Source of the DNA: Perkinsela sp. pyNocScin1
Lineage: Eukaryota > Euglenozoa > Kinetoplastea > Prokinetoplastida > Perkinselidae
Direction: 5' to 3'
DNA: 64,000 nucleotides
NCBI GenBank assembly: GCA_964019655.1
Contig: CAXHTR010000004.1
Span: 558,001-622,000, forward strand
Position 1 is the first letter of the stretch. Every line of letters starts with the position of its first letter. The position numbers and the translations under genes are program-made. Below are positions 1 through 10,031 of the stretch, piece by piece. Below the pieces are notes generated by a model that did not search any database, had not been told where the DNA came from, and saw nothing but the letters and a program-made list of their open reading frames with translations.

Positions 1-333
1 TCACTTGTGACGCTCTGCTTGGACCAAAACAAGCTTGAAGGGTCACTCGATTTGACTTCGCTTCCGGAAAACTTCAAATATCTGTATCTCTTGGAAAATA
101 ATTTTTCAGGAAGTACAGACCTGACGAGGCTGACCCCGAGCCTCCACAACATGGACCTCAGCTGGAACAAGCTGTCGGGGTCGCTTGATGTTTCACAAAT
201 TGATTTCTCGAGGTTTGGGCTATTCAACTTTTCACAGAATGCTTTTGAAGGGAGAGTCGTCATCGAAGAGGGGTACCACTCGAGGATCGATGTAAGCGGA
301 AATACGAATTTGGAGCTTCTCCAACAGCTGTAG
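1..333 (+). CDS. LRR protein, 3' end only (5' end outside window)
   Basis: The frame is open from the first base to a TAG at 331-333, giving the last 110 or so residues of an LRR protein. Four 23-residue repeats are visible, with N-x-F-x-G and L-P or L-T starts, and the chain ends soon after an I-D-V-S-G-N-T-N motif. Phrases such as F-x-G-S-x-D-L-T resemble the A-long members downstream (2528, 6190), which also stop directly after the last repeat, so it is probably A-long. There is no transmembrane segment or anchor in the part seen. The N-terminal leader and cap cannot be judged because they lie before the window. Confidence 0.8.
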   Translation, partial: SLVTLCLDQNKLEGSLDLTSLPENFKYLYLLENNFSGSTDLTRLTPSLHNMDLSWNKLSGSLDVSQIDFSRFGLFNFSQNAFEGRVVIEEGYHSRIDVSGNTNLELLQQL

Positions 334-426
334 ATTGAACTTGGGATGTCGTATCATGCGACCATTCTGAGGCATAAATGGCCAAAGAATATAAGTTTTA
401 TTTCTGATTACAAAAAATAATCACAA

Positions 427-1230
427 ATGCATCTCCTTCCAGCACTGCTGACGACACCGTCATTGACTGCTGCTGATCTACATGACCCCACAGCTATGCA
501 GACCCAGCTCATGTCCCTCGTCTTGGCCGAAAATCTCAGCATGCCCCTACCGAAGCGTGATCGCACTCGCCGCTACCTGCAAACGACGCAAGACTGGGGC
601 GACAACCCCTGCCTGTGGAACGGTGTCGAGTGCGAGAACGGAATCATGCAGTCCTTTGTGTTTATGACTCCACCGTCAGAAAAGGCGCAGAATTGGCGAA
701 TCAAACTCGACTGGCTGCCCGCGACGCTCCAGACAGTGCACATCCGCGAGGTCTCGATGATCGACGGCTGGCTCGCCGAGCGCCTGCCCAGCGCGCTGCG
801 CTACATTAGCCTACAGCAGTGCCATCTTTCGTACGAGCGCCCACGCGACATCCGCGAGCTGAATTTTCGAAACTTTCCCGTTGGGTTAGAGGAGCTCTAC
901 ATGACCGGCTGCTCCTTCAGGGGCAGCATTGTGCTCGACGCGCTCCCGCCAAACTTGCGCTTGTGCGCGCTCCAGTGCCCGTGCATCCGTCGGGTGCTTC
1001 TCGACGCTTCAAAACTGCCGGGTAAGATGGAAAAGCTTGTCATCAGTAAATCCGTCGATGTGACCGAAGCGTATGGCCAGAAGCTGGATCGAATAGTTGT
1101 CTCTCGGCGTTACACGGAAATTTCAACGCTGTCGGCGAAGTATGTGGAATGCGAAGCACTTTTGAAAAGTATGCAGCGAGCATACACGCGGGCGCGGCTT
1201 CAAGGGCTCCGGGAGAGGCTCCAGAGGTAG
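427..1230 (+). CDS. Secreted LRR protein, subfamily B
   Basis: A 267-residue protein. A weakly hydrophobic leader (residues 1-17) precedes a variable segment and the cysteine cap C62-x-W64-x-G66-V-x-C69, followed by a charged D-G or E-N-G turn. After the cap come L-D-W-L-P, D-G-W-L-A-E-R-L-P and about five degenerate LRRs, then a basic helical tail with no repeat. The same order of motifs is found in 1435, 4023, 5300, 26877, 33350, 35311, 38907 and 39854, which define subfamily B. The ATG follows an A-rich stretch, as in most genes of the array. The role is unknown; LRR solenoids usually bind proteins. Confidence 0.85.
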   Translation: MHLLPALLTTPSLTAADLHDPTAMQTQLMSLVLAENLSMPLPKRDRTRRYLQTTQDWGDNPCLWNGVECENGIMQSFVFMTPPSEKAQNWRIKLDWLPATLQTVHIREVSMIDGWLAERLPSALRYISLQQCHLSYERPRDIRELNFRNFPVGLEELYMTGCSFRGSIVLDALPPNLRLCALQCPCIRRVLLDASKLPGKMEKLVISKSVDVTEAYGQKLDRIVVSRRYTEISTLSAKYVECEALLKSMQRAYTRARLQGLRERLQR

Positions 1231-1434
1231 GTGTGCGCTCTGAGTGCAAATATTCGAGTGCATTTGAAAAATTCCGATTTAAAACTATATTGAAACGCAA
1301 AGAGAATGTGAAAGGCTTTGGGTTCACCAATGATTTCATACACACAGATGACGATATAAATCCCCCTTTCAGACACTTACATCTCATGAAATGAAATCTG
1401 CAATTTTTTTCCTCTTACTCTATCAAAAATTTTT

Positions 1435-2214
1435 ATGAACATCCGGCTTCTCATTCTTTGCGCTGACGTACAGGTAAACAGGCAAGAAACACATGCCAAT
1501 CGTTTCGCAGCCGAAATGCAGCAAGTGAGCATGGAGCGTGCACTCCTCACTGATCAGAACACGCATGACGATATCATGGCCCATTTCATCGGCGTTGGCT
1601 CCAGAGAAGAAGACTGCTGCTCATGGCGAGGCGTCGAGTGCATCGATGGCACCCTCTCAGCGCTCGTCCTTACGTACCAGCTGCCGAAGGGCTACAGTCC
1701 AGTCCCATGGGAAGTCACACTCGCGTGGTTGCCGCACTCGCTCGAATTCATTCACATGGATGCGGTGAAATTCACAGATACACTCGCGATCGAAGACCTG
1801 CCCCGAGGCCTTCGCTACCTTCGGATGCACAAAATGCAGCCGAGCACTCGGGCTAAGTTCAACACCCTCAATTTTGCAGCATTGCCGCAGCGCATCGAGG
1901 AGATAAGTCTACAGAACGATGGTCACCCGGTGTATGGCTTTGTGGACGCTCGAGTTCTCCCGCCAACGCTCACGTACTGCCTCATCAATAATTACATGTT
2001 TCTTCGCGCCATTTATGTCACGAGTGAGAGTCTCCCCGCATGCTTGAAGGCCTTCTACTACCAAGGCAAGAAAGCGAAGGTTGTGTCAACTGATGGCCAG
2101 GAGTTAGACAAGCGGTATCAGCGCGAGCGAATATTTACGGCTATCCCACTTGTGTATAAGAAGCGATTTGAAGATGTAAGCATGGCGATAGAGGCGGAGA
2201 TTGGAAGGCGTTAG
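1435..2214 (+). CDS. Secreted LRR protein, subfamily B
   Basis: A 259-residue protein with a short leader (residues 1-11, rich in L, I and C). The cap is C61-C62-x-W64-x-G66-V-E-C69 followed by I-D-G, as in the other B proteins. The W-L-P segment and a chain of degenerate repeats follow, including L-P-R-G-L-R-Y-L and L-P-P-T-L. The usual D-G-W motif is replaced by a shorter acidic segment. The C-terminus carries the B-type K-A-K-V-V-S-T-D-G-Q and D-K-R elements. A pyrimidine-rich run of about 25 bases ends just upstream of the ATG. It lies directly after another B gene in the same direction, consistent with tandem duplication and long divergence. Confidence 0.85.
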   Translation: MNIRLLILCADVQVNRQETHANRFAAEMQQVSMERALLTDQNTHDDIMAHFIGVGSREEDCCSWRGVECIDGTLSALVLTYQLPKGYSPVPWEVTLAWLPHSLEFIHMDAVKFTDTLAIEDLPRGLRYLRMHKMQPSTRAKFNTLNFAALPQRIEEISLQNDGHPVYGFVDARVLPPTLTYCLINNYMFLRAIYVTSESLPACLKAFYYQGKKAKVVSTDGQELDKRYQRERIFTAIPLVYKKRFEDVSMAIEAEIGRR

Positions 2215-2527
2215 CAAACATTATGCATGAAAGGAATATAATGTATGAAAAGGTTGTCAAGACTAAAATAGATGTGCGTTTTATATGAAGGCATTAAGCT
2301 TTATATCTCTAAATGTCAGCAATGCCGGATTCTACAGGCGTGGACAGTGTTCACAGAGTTCAACTTTCATTCGTTCCCAAGGTGTCTGCAGAGTTTGCTC
2401 TCATTCAAGAGTTGGCAGTCATTTATGCGCTTTCATCACTGCCCATTTACTCTAGGAATAACAAAGAAATCACATTGAATAAAAGTATTTTCAGCTTCAA
2501 ATTTAAAAAGTATTTTCTAAGCAGTAA
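2215..2527. other. Intergenic stretch without a supported gene
   Basis: About 310 bases of AT-rich sequence lie between two LRR genes. Short open frames exist but have no LRR pattern, no cap and no leader. No RNA gene or repeat is recognised. Confidence 0.5.
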
Positions 2528-3880
2528 ATGCTCCCACTCTTTTTCATACACACAGCCCAGAACGACGAGAGCCTTGGAAGACTCGACCCAGCTTCTCTCT
2601 CGAAGCAAGCGCGCATGGAGATATTCATTGAAGGTGTCAAGAAAAAGTCTGGCTTCGTCGATAAGAACGGCAACTACAAAGACATCAGCGATTGGGAATG
2701 CTTTCTAGATCGCGGCGATATCACACATATTGAGCTTTCAGTCGAGAATCCGTGGCCAAATGCAGACCTTGCTCTTGAAGGAACGCTGAATTTTCTCTAC
2801 CTGCCTGATGAAGTAGAAATTCTAGAGATAGATGGAAATAGTTTTGAAGGGACCCTCAACGTCAGTGATCTTCCGTCGCACCTCAAAGTCTTTCGCGCAC
2901 AGGACAACTATTTTGAAGGAATAGTTGACACCCAGGCGATTCCATCGTCTGTCGACTTATTCGATATAAGACATAACGAGTTTGATGGTGTTTTCGATTT
3001 TCGTACGCTCCCCAAAGCCCTTGAAGTTCTCAGGATCGATGAAAACAATTTTGAGGGCACCGCCGACTTGCGGAGGCTTCCGCGCGATCTCAGAGTCATA
3101 GACGCGCGAGAAAATCGTTTTTACGGGAGTCTCGACCTGACAAATCTCAACCCAGCCCTCATGTCGCTCAAATTTGCAGATAACATGCTGACGGGTGGCA
3201 TACAGATTCGCAATGCGCCGAGCCGTTTTTCATATCTCAATGTGCGCGGCAATGCCATGGAAGGGGCAGTTGCGTTTTCTTCGCTGCCAAGCTCAATGTC
3301 TGCCTTCATCGCCGGTGAGAACAAATTTTTGGGGAGCTTTGACGTGAAAGATCTCCCGAAGAATTTAGAGAAGCTGCGCCTCGATATGAACCCCTATGCG
3401 GGAGCGATAGATACATCACTGCTGCCACGCTCACTATTCGATTTCAGCATCGGTGAATGCAAATTTCATGGGTCATTCGATTTTCTGCATCTTCCCAAAG
3501 ATATGGAAAAGCTTGATATTCGCGCGAATGATTTTGAGGGGGCTGTGCAGACTAAGCAGCTCCCGCGGAACCTGCGCAAATTTTCGATTTGGGGCAATAA
3601 TTTTACGGGAGAATTCAATTTTCGAACGCTACCGCCTCAACTCCGTTCGCTCGAAATTAACGGAAATCGATTCTGTGGGTCTATTGACTTTTCAAAGTTG
3701 CCTCGACATATCGAATACATACAGGCGAAATACAATGCATTCGATGGGGAGATCGATTTCGCGAGCGCCTCGACCGATGTTTGTGAGATCGACTTGTCGA
3801 GCAACAAAATCGTGATGGTTTATAACGTGCCATGGGGCCTCGATCTCATTCTTGAGGGCAATCCAGTCGCCGAGGTTTAG
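2528..3880 (+). CDS. Secreted LRR protein, A-long
   Basis: A 450-residue protein. A short leader (about residues 1-10) is followed by the A signature G-R-L-D-P-A-S-L-S-K-Q-A-R-M-E-I-F-I-E-G, then F-V-D-K-N-G-N-Y-K-D-I-S-D-W. This subfamily lacks the paired-cysteine cap; only the tryptophan of the cap region remains. From about residue 90 there are about 15 uninterrupted repeats of 23 residues, most with N-x-F-x-G. It ends with I-D-L-S-S-N-K-I and a short E-G-N-P-V tail. The closest relatives are 6190 and 8079; the equivalent repeats align one to one, so the three are ancient tandem copies. No membrane anchor is visible. Confidence 0.9.
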   Translation: MLPLFFIHTAQNDESLGRLDPASLSKQARMEIFIEGVKKKSGFVDKNGNYKDISDWECFLDRGDITHIELSVENPWPNADLALEGTLNFLYLPDEVEILEIDGNSFEGTLNVSDLPSHLKVFRAQDNYFEGIVDTQAIPSSVDLFDIRHNEFDGVFDFRTLPKALEVLRIDENNFEGTADLRRLPRDLRVIDARENRFYGSLDLTNLNPALMSLKFADNMLTGGIQIRNAPSRFSYLNVRGNAMEGAVAFSSLPSSMSAFIAGENKFLGSFDVKDLPKNLEKLRLDMNPYAGAIDTSLLPRSLFDFSIGECKFHGSFDFLHLPKDMEKLDIRANDFEGAVQTKQLPRNLRKFSIWGNNFTGEFNFRTLPPQLRSLEINGNRFCGSIDFSKLPRHIEYIQAKYNAFDGEIDFASASTDVCEIDLSSNKIVMVYNVPWGLDLILEGNPVAEV

Positions 3881-4022
3881 AGCCACTGGCGATTTTGAGA
3901 GATAATTATCGATAAAATGTGAAAGATAAGATAAGAAATTATTGACGTAATGGGCGATTAGTGAGTAAAATCCATCGTTCCTTCTCGATACCTCATATCT
4001 TTATTCTGCTAATCTTGAGCGA

Positions 4023-4857
4023 ATGATCGCCATTTTCTTCGCATTAGCCATAGACCCTAGTTCCTACTCACAGCACCACCATTTCAATCAGGAACTGCTC
4101 ATGCGCCGTGTCATCGACGCAAGCATCAAGGAGAATGCAGAAGACCAAGATGCCTTCTAGAACTACATGCAAACTGGCGAGCATCGAGAAACCGACCCAT
4201 GCACCTGGCGTGGCATTACCTGTTCTGACGGTATAGTCAGTAGCTTTATTTTGACACAGGTCTCTACTCCCGAGCGAGTGACCGATTCGATCATCGCCCG
4301 CGTCACATCGTGGTCCGTCGACATGGACTGGCTCCCGAGCTCGATGCATGAAGTTCATCTCAGCGCGGTGTATCTTGTCGACGGCTGGGCCCGCCGAGTG
4401 CCTGCCGCGAGCGCTTCGGTACCTGAGCATGGAACAGTGTGGGTACAAGGGACTCGCGAGCGGAAACCGCACAGTGGACTTTCGAAAGCTCCCTGGGAAG
4501 ATGGAAGTGCTTTTGCTCAAGAACGGGTGGCTTAGTGGGATGGTGATACTGGACAAAATTCCACGTACGATGCGAGTTACGGAGATCACCCACCGGAGCA
4601 TACACAAAGCGTACGTGAACAGCGCAGCGCTCCCGCCAAACCTCAAGCGCATTGCCATATCGGCTGAGTTATGTTCTGTGAAGATTGTCGAAGTATCGCG
4701 CATGAAGAAGACAGACGCTCGAGGGTTCAATGGAGTCGTTCGTGGAGAGGCCCGATGCGAGCGATATCTCGAGCTGGAGGAAAAGATGATGCAACTTCGT
4801 CAGGAGCAGCTCCGGCGTGTGATTGCGGAGTTCGCCCAGCGTGCGGGTGTTGCATGA
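4023..4857 (+). pseudogene. Broken subfamily B LRR gene (nonsense plus frameshift)
   Basis: The ATG at 4023 opens a leader M-I-A-I-F-F-A-L-A. An in-frame TAG at 4158-4160 replaces the Trp of the F-W-N-Y motif kept in 5300. The same frame resumes with the intact cap C-T-W-R-G-I-T-C and D-W-L-P. At the D-G-W-A motif, about 4390, one extra C in a C/G run shifts the frame; the remaining repeats and the basic tail then read in the next frame to a stop at 4857. Two separate lesions suggest a real pseudogene, although the C-run insertion could be a sequencing error. It is a clear neighbour duplicate of 5300-6109. Confidence 0.85.
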
Positions 4858-5299
4858 TTACACGCATGTATGAGAGAAAGTGAAATTATCTTTACTTAGA
4901 AAAGAAACCGCTTTATCGAGGAAATCTTTAGGGGTGAAGGGTTCCAGCGTATTCTTTGAATGTCTTGCAGGTATTTTGTACACAATGTGCAAGCCCATGT
5001 ACTGTGTTTTATCAACTACTGTGTGATTCCATCTTCCCGAATACAGAGCACTGCTTCCACCTTTGCCAGAGGCGCAGAAATGTCTGCAAATTGATATGAG
5101 TCGAAGTTTTTCTGCTGTGAAAATATGAAATTCGAATTCACAGTGCCAAAGCTGACAGAGACTCCTCATGCCCATAGAGAAGATCTTCAAAAGAAAAGTT
5201 GACCTACTCTATTAAGCCACTATGAATTTTCTGTATTCGTACATGTTCGTAACTCGAAGATTCATATCATCACCTTCTTCTCTCTCGTCCACAATCATA
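4858..5299. other. Intergenic stretch, nothing recognised
   Basis: About 440 bases lie between two damaged B genes. A minus-strand open frame of about 110 codons is present but shows no LRR, cap or other recognisable motif. A pyrimidine-rich segment (about 5265-5290) lies just before the next start. Confidence 0.45.
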
Positions 5300-6109
5300 A
5301 TGCTCACTTTACTTCGTTTACTAACGCAAGACCCTGGCACACTTTTGCACCTCCAGCCTATGAATACACCTGCCTACCAGGAGACGCTCATGCTCCGTGC
5401 CATTGACGCCAATGTGAATGCAGAAGCCAGGCACCCAGATCACTTCTGGAATTACGTACGCACTGGTGAAGCGCAGGAAACTGACCCGTGCACCTGGCGC
5501 GGCGTCATCTGCAGTGGTGGCATTGTCCGTCGATTCATCTTTCCATCGGTGCCGTACGTTGTGCGGCGGCCTGGTAATCCTTGCATTGAGAATGCGAACT
5601 GGTTACTCGAGTTTGATTGGCTCCCGAGCACACTGCACGCCATCCATCTAAATCAGATTTACCTCATCGACGGCTGGACCACTGAGTCACTGCCCCGAGA
5701 GCTTCGGTACCTCAACCTCGATCGAAGCTACAGCCATAGTGCGTCGGAGCGCACTGTAAACTTTCGAAAGCTTCCGGAGAACATGGAGGTGCTGCACATA
5801 CAGAGTGGCTAACTGCGTGGACCTGTAGTACTGGACAGTATTCCAAAGACAATGCGCGTAATGACAATTATTCATATAAGCATGAAAAGTGTCCATGTTG
5901 ATAGCTCTGCACTCCCTGAGGGGCTCAGGCGTATTGCACTGTCAGCAGAGGGGGGTCCAGTGAAAATTAAAGAAATGTCAGACTTCGAGAAAGATAGTCG
6001 AGTATTCGTCGGGAAGCTCAACGAAGACTTTCGTAGCGACCTTTTCATGGGATTTGAGGTATTGGTACGGCACTATCGGCAGGTCACAAGGGGCAGCATA
6101 GCACAGTGA
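5300..6109 (+). pseudogene. Subfamily B LRR gene split by a nonsense codon
   Basis: The start at 5300 was chosen because M-L-T-L-L-R-L-L matches other family leaders and follows a pyrimidine-rich tract; an upstream in-frame ATG at 5222 would add 26 residues. The cap is C-T-W-R-G-V-I-C, followed by D-W-L-P, D-G-W-T and L-P-R-E-L-R-Y-L. An in-frame TAA at 5810-5812 sits where paralogues have Trp in G-G-W-x-x-G. Without any frame change the reading continues for another 99 codons with the expected repeats and tail to a stop at 6109. It is either a young pseudogene or a truncated 170-residue protein. It pairs with 4023-4857, which is also broken at a Trp codon. Confidence 0.85.
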
Positions 6110-6189
6110 GAAGCAGTGGCTTGCAATGGATCCTAAATCTTTGACTGAATCACTTTCTGCCGTGTATTACTTTTAAAATTTGCATAAAA

Positions 6190-7551
6190 ATGCTCTCTGG
6201 CTTCATCATACACACTGCGCAGGCCGACGCAAGCCTCGGTCGCCTCGACCCAGCGTCCCTCTCAGAACAGGCGCGCATGGAGATATTCATCGAGGGTATC
6301 CGGAACAAGTCTGAATTCGTCGACTGGCACGGCAATTACATGGACCTCGCGGACTGGCCAGGCATTGAGTTTTACGAAGACACAGAAATCGTCGCAGTGT
6401 TTGACTACCGCATCAACGCGAGACTACAGCCCCATCGTGTGCTTGGAGGCACGTTGAATTTCTTGTATCTCCCGGACCGGATACAGATTCTACGACTGTT
6501 CAATCTTAATATAAGTGGAAATGTGGATTTTGCGAATCTTCCATACTCGCTGAAGGTACTCCATGTCGAAGGCAATAAATTTCAGGGAGAGGTGAACACT
6601 GCGGAGCTTCCGGAACATCTCGTTGAGTTCAATATCCATGAAAATTGTTTTCGTGGCACATTAAACTTTGCAACACTTCCGCTAACGCTTGACATTTTTG
6701 CAGTTGCTGAAAATCAATTTGAAGGAAGTGCCGATTTACGGAGTCTACCCGCCGGAATGCGGGTAATCGATGGGGCGCGCAATAATTTTAGCGGGTCACT
6801 CGACCTCAAAAAGCTTGGCCCAAGCCTTGTGCACCTTGACTTTTCGCTGAACAAGATAAGTGGAAATATTCTCTTTGAAAACCCCCCAGAGTCATTGGAG
6901 ATACTGAAACTTCGCGGCAATGCTATCGACAGCATTGTGTTTGAATCACTGCCAAAAAAATTGGAAAAGCTGAGCGCTGGGGGCAACAGCGTATCGGGAC
7001 CACTGGACATAGAAAATCTCCCTAAGAATCTGGAGAAATTGAAACTCGATGAGACCGAGTATGAGGGATCACTCGAAACATCCCGCTTGCCGCGAACGCT
7101 CCAGATTTTGAGCGTTAAGAAGTGCCTTTTCTCCGGAATATTCGATTTTAAGAATTTGCCTGAGAATATTATAGAGTTATGTATTAACAAAAATCGATTC
7201 GAGGGAGAATTGCACGGCAAAGATCTTCCGCTGAGTATCAACTTTCTCGAACTAGCCGGTAATCGTTTCAGTGGAGAATTCAGCTTTCGTGATCTTCCAG
7301 AGAGCCTCACGTTTCTCGATATCAGCAAGAACGCTTTTTGGGGGTCGGTCGATTTAACAGCCCTTCCACCAGGGATGAATCTACTTTTCGCCTCCGAGAA
7401 CGCGTTTGCAGGGGAAGTGATTTGCGGTCACATTAATTTTGGCTTCGAAGTCATCGACTTGTCGAACAATAAGCTCACAAAAGTTCGAAATTGGCCTACT
7501 ATGGAGAATTTCGATTTTGTTGTCGAAGGTAATCTGTTGACAGAAGAGTGA
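6190..7551 (+). CDS. Secreted LRR protein, A-long
   Basis: A 453-residue protein starting M-L-S-G-F-I-I-H-T-A-Q-A-D, then L-G-R-L-D-P-A-S-L-S-E-Q-A-R-M-E-I-F-I-E-G. The segment F-V-D-W-H-G-N-Y-M-D-L-A-D-W follows, without the cysteine cap. About 14-15 repeats of 23 residues run from about residue 95 to 440, including irregular copies lacking the L-P start, and the chain ends E-G-N-L-L-T-E-E. The repeats align with 2528 and 8079 throughout, including the same irregular units, so the three share one ancestral solenoid. Ala before Asp at the end of the leader is a plausible signal-peptidase site. The protein is probably soluble and secreted. Confidence 0.9.
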   Translation: MLSGFIIHTAQADASLGRLDPASLSEQARMEIFIEGIRNKSEFVDWHGNYMDLADWPGIEFYEDTEIVAVFDYRINARLQPHRVLGGTLNFLYLPDRIQILRLFNLNISGNVDFANLPYSLKVLHVEGNKFQGEVNTAELPEHLVEFNIHENCFRGTLNFATLPLTLDIFAVAENQFEGSADLRSLPAGMRVIDGARNNFSGSLDLKKLGPSLVHLDFSLNKISGNILFENPPESLEILKLRGNAIDSIVFESLPKKLEKLSAGGNSVSGPLDIENLPKNLEKLKLDETEYEGSLETSRLPRTLQILSVKKCLFSGIFDFKNLPENIIELCINKNRFEGELHGKDLPLSINFLELAGNRFSGEFSFRDLPESLTFLDISKNAFWGSVDLTALPPGMNLLFASENAFAGEVICGHINFGFEVIDLSNNKLTKVRNWPTMENFDFVVEGNLLTEE

Positions 7552-8078
7552 CTGACTAACGCAGCTATCGCATGCTACTCTCGGAGAGAATGATCAGTAG
7601 TAATAAGGTAAGCATACAAATTTATCAGAACAGTGTGTTCTTTCTTTCCCATCTATTCAAGGACGGAGAGATGCATTTAATGCTTTTCTAATATCGAACA
7701 ATGCGTGAAGTTTTTCTTCTTCAGAATGCGTCAGTTAGCTGTTGCTCACAAGGATCTGACTAAAATTGGTCAGATCTGCACTCAGTGATAATCATTTGGT
7801 GGTTAAAGAAAGCACCGATTTATTATCAACTTCATTTTCGGGCCGCCAAATAATTATCACTGAAGTCAGATTCTACACAAAAATCGTAAAACCATTCCAC
7901 CAGTTTTTTCCCAGCATGCGACCATCAATCAACTAAAGAATATAACCTCTAACCCTGTATTTCCCTGCACATTAAAGCTCTATCTGACACCGTTTGTGAT
8001 TTATGCAGAGAATAAAGAATGCGCATAAATTCTCCCATTTTTCTTCTCTTCCACTTTGTACGTATGCGTATGATACAA
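7552..8078. other. Intergenic stretch containing hairpins
   Basis: About 530 bases without a supported gene. The middle carries two nested or adjacent inverted repeats (listed separately at 7753-7874). The rest is AT-rich with no LRR remnant seen. Confidence 0.5.
7753..7874. repeat. Pair of inverted repeats (hairpins)
   Basis: A perfect 8 bp palindrome pair (GATCTGAC ... GTCAGATC, loop of about 8) lies at about 7754-7777. It overlaps the left arm of a longer imperfect inverted repeat of about 28 bp: one arm at about 7773-7802 containing CAGTGATAATCATTTGG, the other at about 7843-7874 with its near-complement. The shape resembles a small foldback element or a transcript hairpin. No terminal CAGGG motif or target duplication was found, so it is not assigned to the hAT elements in this window. 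Confidence 0.55.
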
Positions 8079-9431
8079 ATGCTTCCTGTCTTTTTCATAT
8101 CCACGGTGGAACAAGACGAGCGCTTCGGCAGGCTTGATCCGTCTTCCCTCACACAGCAAGCGCAAATGGAGATATTCATCGGAGGCTTCAAGAATAGGTC
8201 CAGATTTCTCGATGGACATGGCTACTACTTGGACATAAGCGACTGGCGAGAGATTCAATTCTCAGAAAGAGGGGATATCTCTGAGTTCAGGTGCTACCTC
8301 TGCGCGTCCGACGGATCGCAACATGCGCTTTGCGGCACACTACGCCTTTCGTTTCTACCAGAATCTTTGCGCACGCTTCGGCTTGATGACCAAAATCTTT
8401 CTGGAAATGTTGAATTTGAAGAGCTTCCACCGTCGATGCAGGTCCTTCGACTTGAAGGAAATTCTCTTACGGGAACACTGAAAACAGCAGAGCTTCCACA
8501 GAATCTCACAGACTTTGGTATCACGAACAATCGTTTCCATAGCGCTGTAGACTTTGCGACGCTCCCGAAAACGCTTCTCTATTTTGCGATCGCGGGAAAT
8601 CAATTTGAGGGGACTGCTGATCTGACGAGCTTACCCACCGGCATCAAGCTCATAAATGCCGCAGGAAATGGTTTTCGAGGGTCACTCGACCTGACGAAGC
8701 TTAACGCTGATCTTGAATTTTTCGATTTTTCAGAAAATGGGATAACGGGCAGCATTCATATCGTCAACCCTCCAGATCGACTGGAGGCTCTTCAAGTGCG
8801 CAACAACCCTATCGATGAGATTCGCTTCGCTTTCCTTCCACACACGCTCAAAGCGCTTGACGCTGGTGGGAATACAGTCTCAGGGAGCTTGGATCTGCAG
8901 GCGCTTCCGAGAAATTTAGAAGCGTTGATCCTCACTGACTCCAAGTACGACGGCACACTGGAAACCTCGTTTTTGCCGCGAATGCTACGCATTCTGAGCC
9001 TGGCTCGCTGCTCGCTTTCCGGAACTTTCAATTTTACGGATATTACGGAAAGAGTTCGGGAGCTCTTTATCGACAATAATCGCTTTGTGGGGACGCTTAT
9101 GAGCTACAAGCTGCCGTGGACGCTTGAGATACTCTCAGTCAAAGAAAATTGCTTTGATGGAGAATTCACTTTTCGCGGTTTGCCGCTCAACCTTAAAATA
9201 CTCGACATTCGAAAAAACGCTTTTTTCGGATCTGTCGATGTATCGGGTCTGCCGCCTGACCTTCTGCAGATCTACGCATCGGACAATGGTTTTACGGGAG
9301 AGATCGACTGCACCAACATTGGAGAGGACGTCGACATCATCGACCTGTCGAACAACAAGATTACAGGGGTTCATCGACCCTTCGACTCGGATACGACCAT
9401 TTATGTCGGAGGAAATCCCATCGAATACTGA
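8079..9431 (+). CDS. Secreted LRR protein, A-long
   Basis: The start is placed at 8079 because it gives the family leader M-L-P-V-F-F-I-S and lies in the common context CAAATGCT; an in-frame ATG at 8019 would add 20 residues. The 450-residue product has F-G-R-L-D-P-S-S-L-T-Q-Q-A-Q-M-E-I-F-I-G-G, then Y-L-D-I-S-D-W, and about 14-15 LRRs. It ends after I-D-L-S-N-N-K-I with G-G-N-P-I-E-Y. It is collinear with 2528 and 6190. No cysteine cap, membrane span or anchor is seen. Confidence 0.88.
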   Translation: MLPVFFISTVEQDERFGRLDPSSLTQQAQMEIFIGGFKNRSRFLDGHGYYLDISDWREIQFSERGDISEFRCYLCASDGSQHALCGTLRLSFLPESLRTLRLDDQNLSGNVEFEELPPSMQVLRLEGNSLTGTLKTAELPQNLTDFGITNNRFHSAVDFATLPKTLLYFAIAGNQFEGTADLTSLPTGIKLINAAGNGFRGSLDLTKLNADLEFFDFSENGITGSIHIVNPPDRLEALQVRNNPIDEIRFAFLPHTLKALDAGGNTVSGSLDLQALPRNLEALILTDSKYDGTLETSFLPRMLRILSLARCSLSGTFNFTDITERVRELFIDNNRFVGTLMSYKLPWTLEILSVKENCFDGEFTFRGLPLNLKILDIRKNAFFGSVDVSGLPPDLLQIYASDNGFTGEIDCTNIGEDVDIIDLSNNKITGVHRPFDSDTTIYVGGNPIEY

Positions 9432-10031
9432 AAAAGGAAAAGAAGAGTCCAAGGAGTTACGATAGAAGATGAGGAGCGTGGAAAGGACGTCTTTTCCTAC
9501 ACTGGGTGGTAAGCTTAGTATTCTATTTTGAGCTTCGATTGAAAATCGACTCTTCATTCCAGTAAATTGTATTAAGACTGTATTGCTTCAGCGTCCACAC
9601 TGATCTCAAAAAAGAAAAAATACGAAAGACTTTGGTGTATATCGGGGAAGATCGGTTTCTGATATGATTCGCGTGGATGTTCGAATGAAGGCCGTGCGTA
9701 TCCATCGCAATTTCATTCTATTTGGCAAAGTCATCGCATGTTTATTTCTTTCAATTCTTGTTGGAGAGCTACGCATTGTTTACAAGTCAGGAAGAGTCGT
9801 ACTGCAATGCTTTTGCCAACCATGAAGTTATTTTTCAGCCACCATTAGTCTCATTTTGAATTGTTGATGAAATGATTCATGGCGTGTGCTCCCTCTCTTA
9901 GATCACACCAGATTGCGCTTAAAAATTTCCTGAGCTGATCTGATTTACGCTATTTCTAGGTCCTTATAGAGAACTCTTCAAACTTGATTGAACTTAAAAT
10001 TTTTCCTTCGTAATTTCAATAAATTTCGAAA
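9432..10031. other. Intergenic stretch, nothing recognised
   Basis: About 600 bases of AT-rich sequence. No LRR pattern was found on either strand beyond short chance frames, and no hAT end was seen. The last 50 bases before the next ATG are especially AT-rich. Confidence 0.45.

Noticed and set aside
4068-4730. A 220-codon minus-strand open frame opposite the broken B gene
   Set aside because: It lies exactly antisense to a recognisable LRR gene and has no domain of its own; it is a codon-bias shadow.
4158-5812. A variant genetic code with stop codons read as Trp
   Set aside because: All intact genes end normally at TAA, TAG or TGA and use TGG for Trp. Only these damaged copies show stops at Trp sites, and other pseudogenes have stops at Gln or Leu sites.
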